Part shown: positions 32,869-40,441 of the stretch, piece after piece
Layout of the letters: every line of letters starts with the position of its first letter
Position numbering within the stretch: position 1 is the stretch's first letter
Virus record (IMG/VR): IMGVR_UViG_3300010334_006366
Location: 1 to 45,777 of that record
From: a virus
Direction: 5' to 3' (one strand)
Length of the DNA: 45,777 bases
The notes under the pieces: model-generated
Databases searched by the model: none
What the model was told of the DNA's origin: nothing
The model's input: the letters and a program-made list of their open reading frames with translations, nothing else
Made by a program: the position numbers and the translations under genes

Positions 32869-33132
32869 TTTAATCAACTCGACATAGTACCAAAAGGGAT
32901 CCTCTTTGGGAGCTTTATTGTGTAGTTCCTTAATTGAGCCTAGGCAAATACAATCTTTTCCAGGGATTGAAAGCCATCTGATTATATTGTCGCGGTCTAT
33001 ATAAATTTGTTTGGTGGAATCCCAGTTGTTCTCTATGCAGTCTGAAATTATTTTGTTTAGCTTTCTAGCCGCTCCGTGGATATCAACTTCAATCAGGCTC
33101 TGACTTGGTTCCCAATTTAACGATTTGGGCAT
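32848..33132 (-). CDS. hypothetical protein, 94 aa
   Basis: Unrecognised. It starts inside the end of the tail chaperone-like gene (44-base overlap) and ends convergent with paralog 5. Contains IIRWLSIPGKDCICLGS. Probably the last gene of the leftward tail operon. Confidence 0.6.
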   Translation of the reverse strand: MPKSLNWEPSQSLIEVDIHGAARKLNKIISDCIENNWDSTKQIYIDRDNIIRWLSIPGKDCICLGSIKELHNKAPKEDPFWYYVELIKLKKGLS

Positions 33133-33544
33133 GCAGTTCTGTTACTCCAGTAATCTCTTTAAAAATTCTTGGTGGCAATAGTCCGCTATCTCTAGCTTTG
33201 ATTATTATTTGCGCCGTCTTGGGATCTATTAATTCAGCCTGCTCTATTGAGCGCAGGTCAAAAGGTAGAAAATCTTGCAAGTCTTTGCCAGCAGATTTTT
33301 CATGATCCCTGATGTACTCGTACGCCATATAAGCAAGGTTTGCCGCGCTTAGCGATTGAGCGTTTATTTCTTCAGCCTTGACTTTCTTTACCCCTTGCCA
33401 AATCTTAATGATCTGGTTTTTGGGCATATTGTAAAAATCATCCAGAGGCAATCCATAGGCAATCCATTGAAAAAAAACTTGCTCCCAATCCGGCTGAGGC
33501 AGATTGTAATATTCAATCTGAGCCTCGATTAGATTGTCGCTCAG
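33089..33544 (-). CDS. tail assembly chaperone, second frame (frameshift or CTG start)
   Basis: The frame is clearly coding well upstream of any ATG, GTG or TTG: protein-like sequence (EAQIEYYNLPQPDWEQVFF) runs back to position 33544, where a CTG overlaps the TGA of the preceding gene. GAGGGG lies eight bases before that CTG. Alternatively a -1 frameshift at GGGGAAG (33550-33556) joins it to the preceding gene, as in the G/GT tail chaperones of lambda-like phages. About 151 residues. The C-terminal part (IFKEITGVTELHAQIVKL) is helical. Confidence 0.65.
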   Translation of the reverse strand: MSDNLIEAQIEYYNLPQPDWEQVFFQWIAYGLPLDDFYNMPKNQIIKIWQGVKKVKAEEINAQSLSAANLAYMAYEYIRDHEKSAGKDLQDFLPFDLRSIEQAELIDPKTAQIIIKARDSGLLPPRIFKEITGVTELHAQIVKLGTKSEPD

Positions 33545-34185
33545 TTCTGCTTCCCCTCACTAGAGCTCCATCCGTTAATCTCGTTAGTCACAAAACCAGC
33601 AAGGGCTGAGCGCAAGCCACTGTGGAGATTGCGCACATTCTCGCTGGTAAAAGCAACACTGGATTCTAATCTTTTGCCGGAGAGAAACAGGGATATTAAC
33701 GCTACGTAATAGTTATCAAAACTTGTATTGTAATTAGCTTGCACTTGATCGTACTGCTCATTATAGGGAGCTAGTCGCTCGGCAATAGCTGCGTTTTCCT
33801 GCTTTAAATCCCTTTTAGCCTGGGCAAGTTTGGCTTTATCAGACTCTAGAGAGAGCGCGTCAATTTCCTCTAAAAGCTGCGGTGAAGTACGAGATGTGAC
33901 CTCGCTAGGAGTTAAGCCAGTGCTTTCAGAGATCAGCTTGATTGTATTGAAATACTGCTTGGCACAATCTAGATAAGCCTCGTGAGTTTCTTGAATTGCC
34001 TCATCTTCGCTGGGATGAATTCCGTTGCGCTTGAGCAGGCTAAGCCCGATTGTCCCTTCTTTATTTTGATTGACTATCTTATCGAGCAGGTCAAATTCTG
34101 GAGAGTTGTAGCTAAATTCGATCCACTCCGGCTTGATTTCTAAAAAATAAGTACTTGGCTTGAATTTACTAAGCAGTGAAGTCAT
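33541..34185 (-). CDS. tail assembly chaperone-like protein, 214 aa
   Basis: Located after the tail-tube-like gene and one small gene, in the usual place of the G chaperone. Helical, with a charged coiled-coil (KAKLAQAKRDLKQENAAIAE) and a C-terminal domain ending in SSSEGKQN. No family signature is recognised; the call rests on gene order and on the possible -1 frameshift into the next frame. ATG at 34185 overlaps the previous stop. Confidence 0.55.
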   Translation of the reverse strand: MTSLLSKFKPSTYFLEIKPEWIEFSYNSPEFDLLDKIVNQNKEGTIGLSLLKRNGIHPSEDEAIQETHEAYLDCAKQYFNTIKLISESTGLTPSEVTSRTSPQLLEEIDALSLESDKAKLAQAKRDLKQENAAIAERLAPYNEQYDQVQANYNTSFDNYYVALISLFLSGKRLESSVAFTSENVRNLHSGLRSALAGFVTNEINGWSSSEGKQN

Positions 34186-34475
34186 GATTGAATTGATAGT
34201 TCAAAATTGGTGAGTAAACGCGCTGAGCTTTGATGTTGAAGCTCGCGAGGTATTACTATTTTAATACGTTGAGATTTTATCTCATCTGGGTATAAAATCA
34301 CAATATTTTGTCTGATATCTGGAGCAAAATAGCAAAAATTAACCAGGAGTTTTTGTCTGTACCTCCTGGCATTTGCTATCCAAATGAAATCGCCATCACT
34401 CCAGTGAGAGCGCAATATCTCAAATTGATTTTGTTGCTTAGTAAGTAAAATATTCAAGACCGCCACTAGGCTCAA
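34182..34475 (-). CDS. hypothetical tail-module protein, about 97 aa
   Basis: Unrecognised, beta-rich (ILYPDEIKSQRIKIVIPREL). The start is uncertain: TTG at 34475, GTG or TTG codons shortly after. All overlap the end of the tail-tube-like gene. The stop overlaps the chaperone-like start. Confidence 0.55.
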   Translation of the reverse strand: MSLVAVLNILLTKQQNQFEILRSHWSDGDFIWIANARRYRQKLLVNFCYFAPDIRQNIVILYPDEIKSQRIKIVIPRELQHQSSARLLTNFELSIQS

Positions 34476-35388
34476 GATTCACCGTCTGCTGATAAAATCC
34501 ATTTCTTTGTACAGATTCAGGCAATCCGGCAATAATCGCTTCAAAAGAGTAGCCACCGCGTTGGTTACCTTTGAGTACAGTAACATAAACATATTGTCCG
34601 GCAAGGTTGGCCTTTTGAAGGATTTTTAGCGCAGGATCCCCATAAACCTGGGTTCCTTGAGTTGAGGAGCTGGCATCAATACCCACTACAGCTTTTTGAT
34701 AAAAGAATCCAGAGCTGAAGTTGAGCTCCTGAATAATGTCGGGTTTTTGGTCAAAGTTCAGCTGATTTGCGCTCAATAGCGGAACATACGCTTTTAATTG
34801 AGCAGTAGCGGTAACAGCAATAGCGTACTGACTAGGTAGAATTGGCACACCTGCGCTACCTGCTGGAGTGTATTGAGATACGTATACAGGTTTGACTACT
34901 CCAGAATCAATAAATGGAATTCTGGTACCTTCGTAAAGATCAATTGTTGATGTGTTTTTTAAAACCAACTCGTTAGTACCAACAGAAATAGCACCAGTTG
35001 AGTTGATAAATCCGGTAATAGCAGCAGTAGTACCACTTGAGCCATAACCAGTTCCGCCAACTAAATCAGTAAAATCAGTAACCACACCGCCTACTACAAC
35101 CAAAGTGGCGCTAGCGCCCGAACCTGTGCCAGTAAAAGCGATTACCGCGCTATCAACATAACCACTTCCACCGTTGGTAATTTGAATATCAGTGATCACA
35201 CCATTGGTTACGGTAACAGTCGCGGTGGCACCTGTACCTATTGCAGTTGCATTAGCTTTTATTTCAATCAAAGTGTAAGGGACAGTGGCACCACGGGAAT
35301 ACGCAGGAGAAATCAAGAGCTTAGTATCTTGCCCAGGGGTAAAAGAGCTTTTATTACTGATAACGGTAGAATAATTTAAAACGGCCAT
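34438..35388 (-). CDS. major tail (tube) protein with an inserted GGSGY-type beta domain
   Basis: 316 residues. Ends (SFTPGQDTKLLISPAYSRG and GFYQQTVNLEPSGGLEYF) fit a siphophage tail-tube protein that closes with a strand pair. Residues about 45-125 are two degenerate repeats (ITNGGSGYVDSAVIAFTGTG and LVGGTGYGSSG), a beta-structure repeat seen in phage surface domains, so the tube is probably decorated. By position it is followed by the chaperone-like genes. No strong ribosome binding site is visible. Confidence 0.65.
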   Translation of the reverse strand: MAVLNYSTVISNKSSFTPGQDTKLLISPAYSRGATVPYTLIEIKANATAIGTGATATVTVTNGVITDIQITNGGSGYVDSAVIAFTGTGSGASATLVVVGGVVTDFTDLVGGTGYGSSGTTAAITGFINSTGAISVGTNELVLKNTSTIDLYEGTRIPFIDSGVVKPVYVSQYTPAGSAGVPILPSQYAIAVTATAQLKAYVPLLSANQLNFDQKPDIIQELNFSSGFFYQKAVVGIDASSSTQGTQVYGDPALKILQKANLAGQYVYVTVLKGNQRGGYSFEAIIAGLPESVQRNGFYQQTVNLEPSGGLEYFTY

Positions 35389-35403
35389 ATTTAATCCAAA
35401 TAC

Positions 35404-35417
35404 CTTAATCGATTAAG
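35404..35417. promoter_or_regulatory. palindrome upstream of the tail-tube gene
   Basis: CTTAATCGATTAAG, a perfect 14-bp palindrome 16 bases before the start at 35388. Possible operator or part of the leader; no tail promoter is obvious. Confidence 0.35.
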
Positions 35418-35443
35418 TTTATTTGTATTTTAACATAGGCGTA

Positions 35444-36070
35444 TTAAGTCATTAAATACCAACTAGCCGCTGTGATTTTGACTGTTGTGGTTTCGTAAAC
35501 TAGACCGCTGCTGAGCTGGGTATAAGGCACCGTTCGAGGCTGATCAATAATTATAAAAAAGTTGGAGGCGAGTAATTTAGTTACCGCCAGCTGGTTTGTT
35601 TTTCCTGTGTCGTACTGCCTGAGTGTCAGCGTGTATTTTTCGTAAAGCTCCAATACGTTACTAAAAGCCGATTGCGGTGAAAGATCGCTTTCTCTAGAAA
35701 TTATCACCTCAATTCCAGATTTTTCCTTCACCCTGTACTCTGTAGGCAAGGCTGGTGGCTCAGTCCAGATCGAAGGGAAAGTCTTAATTACTGTGTTTCC
35801 TTTAACTAATTCGTATTGCCCAAGCTCGGATTTTAAGAGTTTTTTGATTGTATCGCTGAGATATTTGAAACGAACATCAATTTGAGCTTGAGTGGGCAAT
35901 TGAGGCAAAACTAGTGGAGGTGGAGCTAACGTAACCGGATTAGCTGCTGAACTATTTAAAGATTTTAAATTAAAAATCGCTGTAACCTGTGGAGTAACCT
36001 GCTGCAAATCAGCAGTATCCACTGTGAGAATATAATCACCTGATCCGCTCAAAGTAACTCGTAAAACCAT
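35444..36070 (-). CDS. hypothetical tail-module protein, 208 aa
   Basis: No family recognised. Beta-rich N-terminus (MVLRVTLSGSGDYILTVD), a proline-rich linker (LAPPPLVLPQLPTQ), then a second domain. Position just before the tail-tube gene suggests a tail terminator or tail-associated protein. The ATG at 36070 is chosen because upstream codons lie in a hairpin. Confidence 0.65.
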   Translation of the reverse strand: MVLRVTLSGSGDYILTVDTADLQQVTPQVTAIFNLKSLNSSAANPVTLAPPPLVLPQLPTQAQIDVRFKYLSDTIKKLLKSELGQYELVKGNTVIKTFPSIWTEPPALPTEYRVKEKSGIEVIISRESDLSPQSAFSNVLELYEKYTLTLRQYDTGKTNQLAVTKLLASNFFIIIDQPRTVPYTQLSSGLVYETTTVKITAASWYLMT

Positions 36071-36114
36071 ATGTATTAAAAATATAAATAATACACTTAT
36101 CTTATCAATAACAA

Positions 36115-36136
36115 TAGCCCTGGCAATTGCCAAGGC
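36115..36136. other. hairpin AGCCTTGGCA/TGCCAGGGCT
   Basis: A 12-bp perfect palindrome (TGGCAATTGCCA) extended by AGCC/GGCT with one mismatch. It lies between two leftward genes, in the leader of the 35444-36070 gene. No T tail; possible RNA element or operator. Confidence 0.4.
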
Positions 36137-36172
36137 TACATTGTACAAATCTTAAAGTCAACTTCTATTATA

Positions 36173-36658
36173 CTAGGCAGCTAGCAGATGCGAAATCTTC
36201 CTAGTGATTGCTCTTTGAGATGCAATCGCATCTGCCACGTCAAAGCGAAAATTCTCAAATTGCAAAGTGACCTCATTGCAGTGAAATTCTACTGCCCAAG
36301 AGCGAACCGATATTGAATCCCACTTGTGAGTAATAACAATTTGGTAATTGCCACGGTTGTAACGCAAGCCTGTAACCGCGTGACCATCGCTGGCTATATC
36401 TACAAAATTCTCCAGTTTGACTGTTGTGTCTAGTGAATTAAAAACATAGCCAACCCTTTGGATTTCTTTCTGACACAGGTTGACAATTGACAACCAATCG
36501 TCTGTAGTTGTTGGTGCGAAACTGCCAATTCTGGCAAGGTAGCCTAAAAGGACATTGTCCTCTAAAGATTTAGTTAACTGGCAAATCCTCACAACTTCAG
36601 ATAGCTCAAGGTTTTGAATATAGAAATATAGCTGGCTGGTAGTATTGATTGCTTTCAT
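36173..36658 (-). CDS. hypothetical protein, 161 aa
   Basis: Unrecognised. AGGA precedes the ATG at 36658. Helical N-terminal half (LYFYIQNLELSEVVRICQLT), then a beta-rich part (YNRGNYQIVITHKWDSISV). Follows the 73-aa gene after a 16-base gap, so it is probably co-transcribed. Confidence 0.65.
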   Translation of the reverse strand: MKAINTTSQLYFYIQNLELSEVVRICQLTKSLEDNVLLGYLARIGSFAPTTTDDWLSIVNLCQKEIQRVGYVFNSLDTTVKLENFVDIASDGHAVTGLRYNRGNYQIVITHKWDSISVRSWAVEFHCNEVTLQFENFRFDVADAIASQRAITRKISHLLAA

Positions 36659-36674
36659 GGTTTTTTTCCTAAAT

Positions 36675-36896
36675 TTAAAATCCGACTTCACTGGCTGCTT
36701 CTAGAGATTCTACTAGATCAGCGATTACCTCTTTTGAGGCAATAAGATTAAATGTGTCTGTGGCGTCACAGACGGCAGAATGGACAAGGTAATTAAATGG
36801 GTTTCTGATGATTTCGTTACGTAGTCCGTTGAGGACAAATACGTCCCCTTTAGCGGTTCTGTAATAAAGCTTGCCGTCACGTACAAATAGCTCCAT
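36675..36896 (-). CDS. small protein, 73 aa, similar layout to the 80-aa protein at 41655
   Basis: Unrecognised. N-terminal strands (LFVRDGKLYYRTAKGDVFVL) and a helical end (KEVIADLVESLEAASE) resemble the 80-aa protein at 41655-41897 (ADVVENLASTIEAIE). TAGGAG precedes the ATG. A GGGGCT/AGCCCC hairpin (36920-36937) separates it from the gene before it. Confidence 0.65.
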   Translation of the reverse strand: MELFVRDGKLYYRTAKGDVFVLNGLRNEIIRNPFNYLVHSAVCDATDTFNLIASKEVIADLVESLEAASEVGF

Positions 36897-36919
36897 GATT
36901 TTCTCCTAGGTTTGATGGT

Positions 36920-36937
36920 GGGGCTATTGCAAGCCCC
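36920..36937. other. intergenic hairpin GGGGCT/AGCCCC
   Basis: Perfect 6-bp stem with a 6-base loop, just after the stop of the 100-aa gene (leftward). No T run; may protect the transcript end or weaken read-through. Confidence 0.5.
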
Positions 36938-36943
36938 TAATAT

Positions 36944-37246
36944 TTATTTCTTTAATACTGCGGTAACAAAAACGTCTGTGACGTTTCCTTCGTTGTCCTC
37001 GTAGTTTTCTATGGATTTGATCAATAGTGTCCCTTTGGAGGTTTTGTAAGTCTCTCCAACTTTTGGAAAAAGGCTAACATAGTCAAATCCAATCCCGCGC
37101 ATTGGTGGCTCTTCACAAAAAACAAACCAAGTGTCGGCAGCAGCTTTAATCGACTCACCAAACCTCTCGGTGTATTTAGCAAAGCCTTTGCCAGTAAATT
37201 TGCAAAGGACGCCTTCAAAAGTAGTAGCGGTAGTAATAGCGTTCAT
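36944..37246 (-). CDS. hypothetical protein, 100 aa
   Basis: Unrecognised. Its first codons (MNAITT) and its whole promoter-leader region are shared with the 80-aa gene at 41655-41897, although the proteins differ afterwards. Beta-rich with a WFVFCEEPPM stretch. GGAGAT precedes the ATG. Expressed from the promoter at 37286-37314. Confidence 0.7.
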   Translation of the reverse strand: MNAITTATTFEGVLCKFTGKGFAKYTERFGESIKAAADTWFVFCEEPPMRGIGFDYVSLFPKVGETYKTSKGTLLIKSIENYEDNEGNVTDVFVTAVLKK

Positions 37247-37285
37247 GTCGTATCTCCTAATTGATTTAATTTCTTAACTTTCTAT

Positions 37286-37330
37286 AGCTTATACGATTTT
37301 TTGTTGGGGGTCAATAGGTATTTATACCTA
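37286..37330 (-). promoter_or_regulatory. promoter with full palindromic operator, for the 100-aa gene
   Basis: Read leftward: TAGGTATAAATACCTA (37315-37330) abuts -35 TTGACC (37309-37314), 17-base spacer, -10 TAAGCT (37286-37291). It lies immediately after the cysH stop. Confidence 0.8.
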
Positions 37331-37332
37331 AT

Positions 37333-38058
37333 TTAAGATAAATCTCGATAATAGGGAAATTCGTTGATTAATTCTTGATAAACATCTGGGGAATCGCGTT
37401 TTAATTTAGCAACTCGCCCCCAGTTTGCGCCCAAAGTACCAAGCGCCGAACCATTTCTTGTGTTAGGGTCTAAATCGTATTGACTGGGATATTCCAACTC
37501 GAACATATTAATGTAGTGCCATATATCCTGCGTTTTCCACCATCCGACTGGGCAACAATAAGTTAATCCCCTAGCTGGATATATTAAACCTCTAGACCTT
37601 AAAGATTCGTATCTTCCTCTAGCTTCTTGCGCGCGCAAGCCCATAGCGACGCCTTTAATATTGTTGTTTTCTTGATATTCCTCCAGAGGATCATAGAAAA
37701 TTGCAGATCTATTTGAAACTTTGTTGAATTGATTAAAATCGTCTCTTTGCCTGTGTGCGGTAAACCTAGAAATGATTGGACAAAGCTCTACTGCGTTTGG
37801 CATTTTGCGCACTATTTCAATTGATTCTGCCCAGTCTCCCAAATTTCCAAATTGCCCTTTATTTACCCACACGTTGGGACAATTTGGATAAATTGTGGTG
37901 ATTAGGTGGCTAGTCACAATTGAATCTTTACCACCTGAAACCGAACAATAAACTTGATAATCACAAAGCTCTAGCCACTGCTTGATTAAATCTAGAGCTT
38001 TGTTGATTTTAGGCTTGAGCCAAGGGATTTGTAAGCCAGAGCCTTTGCTAAGAGGCAA
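37333..38058 (-). CDS. cysH: CysH-like PP-loop ATPase of a type IV-B CRISPR module
   Basis: 241 residues. PP-loop SGGKDS (41-46), then GLRAQEARGR and CPVGWWKTQDIWHYI, as in the PAPS reductase/CysH family. A TTG start at 38058 is backed by GGAG seven bases upstream and lies 11 bases inside the csf3 end. CysH-like genes adjoin most type IV-B loci; the biochemical role there is unknown. The neighbouring csf genes make a role in sulfate assimilation unlikely. Confidence 0.88.
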   Translation of the reverse strand: MPLSKGSGLQIPWLKPKINKALDLIKQWLELCDYQVYCSVSGGKDSIVTSHLITTIYPNCPNVWVNKGQFGNLGDWAESIEIVRKMPNAVELCPIISRFTAHRQRDDFNQFNKVSNRSAIFYDPLEEYQENNNIKGVAMGLRAQEARGRYESLRSRGLIYPARGLTYCCPVGWWKTQDIWHYINMFELEYPSQYDLDPNTRNGSALGTLGANWGRVAKLKRDSPDVYQELINEFPYYRDLS

Positions 38059-38728
38059 GACAATTCTCCTGCTTAATATTCACGCTTGGTACCCAGCAAA
38101 GAGTTGTAGATTCGTGGTGCCAGCTTGGTAATTTCCAAGCTGCTAGTTGTTTGTGCTCAGGCAATTTAGGAGTAAATAGCTCTACTGGAACCGGTCGTCT
38201 AAGCCTGTTGTCTGGTCCAATTATTGACCAATCCCCTGGAATTTCTTGAGCAGTCCAGCTAGTAACCAAGCCATATCCTTGGCTGCGTTTTTTGCCTAGG
38301 TGAGTTACGTTTCTGAGCAATCTTAAAATTGTCTCTTGCTCTCCTACCACGAACCAGTCAATTCTACTAATCGTACGCAAAAAAAGTGGCATATCGTAAG
38401 ACTTGAACTGCCCTTGACTTGTATCTACCTTGGCTTTCTTTTTGCCCCAGTCTAAGTGCCTATCCTGGTAGTCCCAGCGCTTACGAAAATTGACTTGCTC
38501 TTCTTTGCTGTAAAGATAGTGTGGAGAGCTACAGTGATAAAATCCCAATTTGTTTTTTAGTAGGGGTAAATCTATCTGTGTTATCTCTTCAAGTTTTTGT
38601 GGATTGGGATCTAGTAGCCCTAGTTCTTCTCTGAGCTTATATTCAATCAATCCTTCAATCGCTGGAGAAAGGCTGTCAGTAGTGGCTAAAGGTCGTGAAA
38701 GGTGCGCTGTAATTTGTAAAGGAGTCAT
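38048..38728 (-). CDS. csf3: Csf3, Cas5-like subunit of type IV effector
   Basis: 226 residues. RAMP-type protein with the C-terminal-side glycine-rich loop (GKKRSQGYG) followed by LVTSW, as in Cas5/Csf3. In type IV complexes this subunit caps the 5' end of the guide RNA. Starts with an ATGA overlap to csf2. Assigned from motif, size and gene order together. Confidence 0.78.
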   Translation of the reverse strand: MTPLQITAHLSRPLATTDSLSPAIEGLIEYKLREELGLLDPNPQKLEEITQIDLPLLKNKLGFYHCSSPHYLYSKEEQVNFRKRWDYQDRHLDWGKKKAKVDTSQGQFKSYDMPLFLRTISRIDWFVVGEQETILRLLRNVTHLGKKRSQGYGLVTSWTAQEIPGDWSIIGPDNRLRRPVPVELFTPKLPEHKQLAAWKLPSWHHESTTLCWVPSVNIKQENCLAS

Positions 38729-39882
38729 CCTAGTATACCTGCAATTTCGTTTGAATTTTGGTCTAAATATTGTTCGTATTCGTGAAGATATTGAATATAC
38801 CTAGCCTGTTGTTTGGCTGAGCGCTCAGTCAAGGTATGTTTGCCTTCTTGTACCAGCATCCAATCCCCTGTTTCACCCTCACTGGAATAATAGATTTTAG
38901 CTGCAACCTTACCACAGCCTGTATTAGCTTGCCCACCAACATAAGGTGAATCTGCCCAAGCCAATATAGCCCGAGCAATAAACCCCTCCTCGACATCTGT
39001 GATATATCCGTCCCACCGAGAATACAAAGTTGCGCCTTGCTGTATTAACCATGAACCCATAATCATCTGATTACTCTTGGGTTTTTCCTTTTTAGTTTCT
39101 CCAGAATCAAAGAGCGTTTGTTGAACTTTGCCGGCTGATGGTAAAAGGTGCTTTACCAAATTGGGGTCATGATGAGAATCCCGTCTGGTTTTTTGTATAT
39201 AGGTAAGCCAGTGTGGGTAGGGTCTAAGTTTTTGCTCTAAAAAGGGTAGCCAATATTTTAAGGTTTCCTTGTAATCTAAACCAGTACTGGTGGATTCCTT
39301 GCCAGATAAAAAAGCTTGCACTCGTTCTGCTTCTAAAGTCCTTTTGGCGTTTTCAATTTGAGTTAAAGCTTCAATTACTTCAACTGGCAAAGCTGGCTTA
39401 AAAGTATTAAAAATTGCTAATGCGCTTTCGTAGCAGACCAGCGCGGCATCACCCACATTGAGCCTACCGCCAATCATTTGGGCATCAGTAGCACCAAAAA
39501 CCCCTTTAGGTTTGGCTGTTCCTAATAAAGAAATTGGTGGTAAGAATTGCCTAATTTTTTTATCTAATTCAAGATTATTAGAAGTCCCGCCATCAAGAGC
39601 GCCCCCACAAAAAAGTGCATGATGCAAAAGTGGATTTACTGTGATTTTTAGGCGAGAGAGCATATCGTCAATTCCCACTCTGCGCAATATTCTATTTCTC
39701 AATGAATTGCCGGATAAGCAGAATATAGGAGTAGGTTCACCTTCAATATCAGTAAGTGTGACCGTCCGCAAATTGGCTTGATTGCCCACGGTCTCGCCAA
39801 TATGACTCAAAGGAGCTAAAGTTTCTAAGACAAGGTGAAAAGTAATGCGATGGCGCTTATCTGGATTGTAAGTACTAAACAT
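38725..39882 (-). CDS. csf2: Csf2, Cas7-like backbone subunit of type IV effector
   Basis: 385 residues. Hallmarks of Csf2: LSHIGE near 25-30, FCLSGNSLRNRILR near 54-66, and the glycine-rich GGQANTGCGK near 330-340, which contributes to RNA binding in Cas7 RAMP folds. It forms the helical backbone along the guide RNA. AAGGAG nine bases before the ATG; overlaps cas11 by 8 bases. Slightly longer than typical. Confidence 0.85.
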   Translation of the reverse strand: MFSTYNPDKRHRITFHLVLETLAPLSHIGETVGNQANLRTVTLTDIEGEPTPIFCLSGNSLRNRILRRVGIDDMLSRLKITVNPLLHHALFCGGALDGGTSNNLELDKKIRQFLPPISLLGTAKPKGVFGATDAQMIGGRLNVGDAALVCYESALAIFNTFKPALPVEVIEALTQIENAKRTLEAERVQAFLSGKESTSTGLDYKETLKYWLPFLEQKLRPYPHWLTYIQKTRRDSHHDPNLVKHLLPSAGKVQQTLFDSGETKKEKPKSNQMIMGSWLIQQGATLYSRWDGYITDVEEGFIARAILAWADSPYVGGQANTGCGKVAAKIYYSSEGETGDWMLVQEGKHTLTERSAKQQARYIQYLHEYEQYLDQNSNEIAGILG

Positions 39883-40390
39883 CGAAAGTGTCTCCTTGAT
39901 TTTCTTGTGTATTGTTTTGCCAATTAAGCTTCTCTTCTTCGTGCTTGAGCCTCACGTATAGAGTTACTAGTTGAGGTCTATTTAAGCAAACCTTCAGAAC
40001 GTGCCTTTCAGTAATTCCGTACTCAATGCGCCATTGGTGAATCAATTGCTCCCAATCTTGATAGGCTAAAGCTTGATCTTTGTTGAATTGTTGCAAATCA
40101 CCCAAGCTGCCATCTTCTGAAATAGCAGCTCTTAGGACAACCTGATTAGGTTGAACTATCTGGCGCCAGATATTGGGCTTGAGCGTAGGGACTGAAAGCT
40201 TGAGCGAAAGATTCACTAAATAGTCACTAAGGCTTCTTGAAGGTGTGGCAGCGTTTTGTATAGAAGACTGCATGTACTCCCAAGTTTTTAGCCCGTTTGC
40301 TGCTGAACTGGTATCTCGGCACCTAAAAACCCAATAGCTTAAAGCAGCAGCTAGTGAAGTAATCCTATCGTCTGTAGCAAATCCAAGCAT
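39875..40390 (-). CDS. cas11: putative Cas11 small subunit of type IV effector
   Basis: 171 residues, mostly helical, placed between the divergent csf1 and csf2, exactly where type IV-B loci encode the small subunit. Sequence alone is not diagnostic (helices such as RSLSDYLVNLSLKLS and YQDWEQLIHQWRIEY). First gene of the leftward cas11-csf2-csf3-cysH operon. ATG at 40390. Confidence 0.7.
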   Translation of the reverse strand: MLGFATDDRITSLAAALSYWVFRCRDTSSAANGLKTWEYMQSSIQNAATPSRSLSDYLVNLSLKLSVPTLKPNIWRQIVQPNQVVLRAAISEDGSLGDLQQFNKDQALAYQDWEQLIHQWRIEYGITERHVLKVCLNRPQLVTLYVRLKHEEEKLNWQNNTQENQGDTFDV

Positions 40391-40407
40391 ATTACTAGTA
40401 TGGTTTG

Positions 40408-40423
40408 ATTGATTTATATCAAT
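40408..40423. promoter_or_regulatory. palindrome in the divergent csf1-cas11 intergenic region
   Basis: ATTGATTTATATCAAT, a perfect 6-4-6 inverted repeat with a further ATATCAAT immediately after. It lies centrally in the 51-base gap, so one regulator could control both arms of the CRISPR module. Confidence 0.5.
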
Positions 40424-40441
40424 ATATCAATTACTAAAAAT

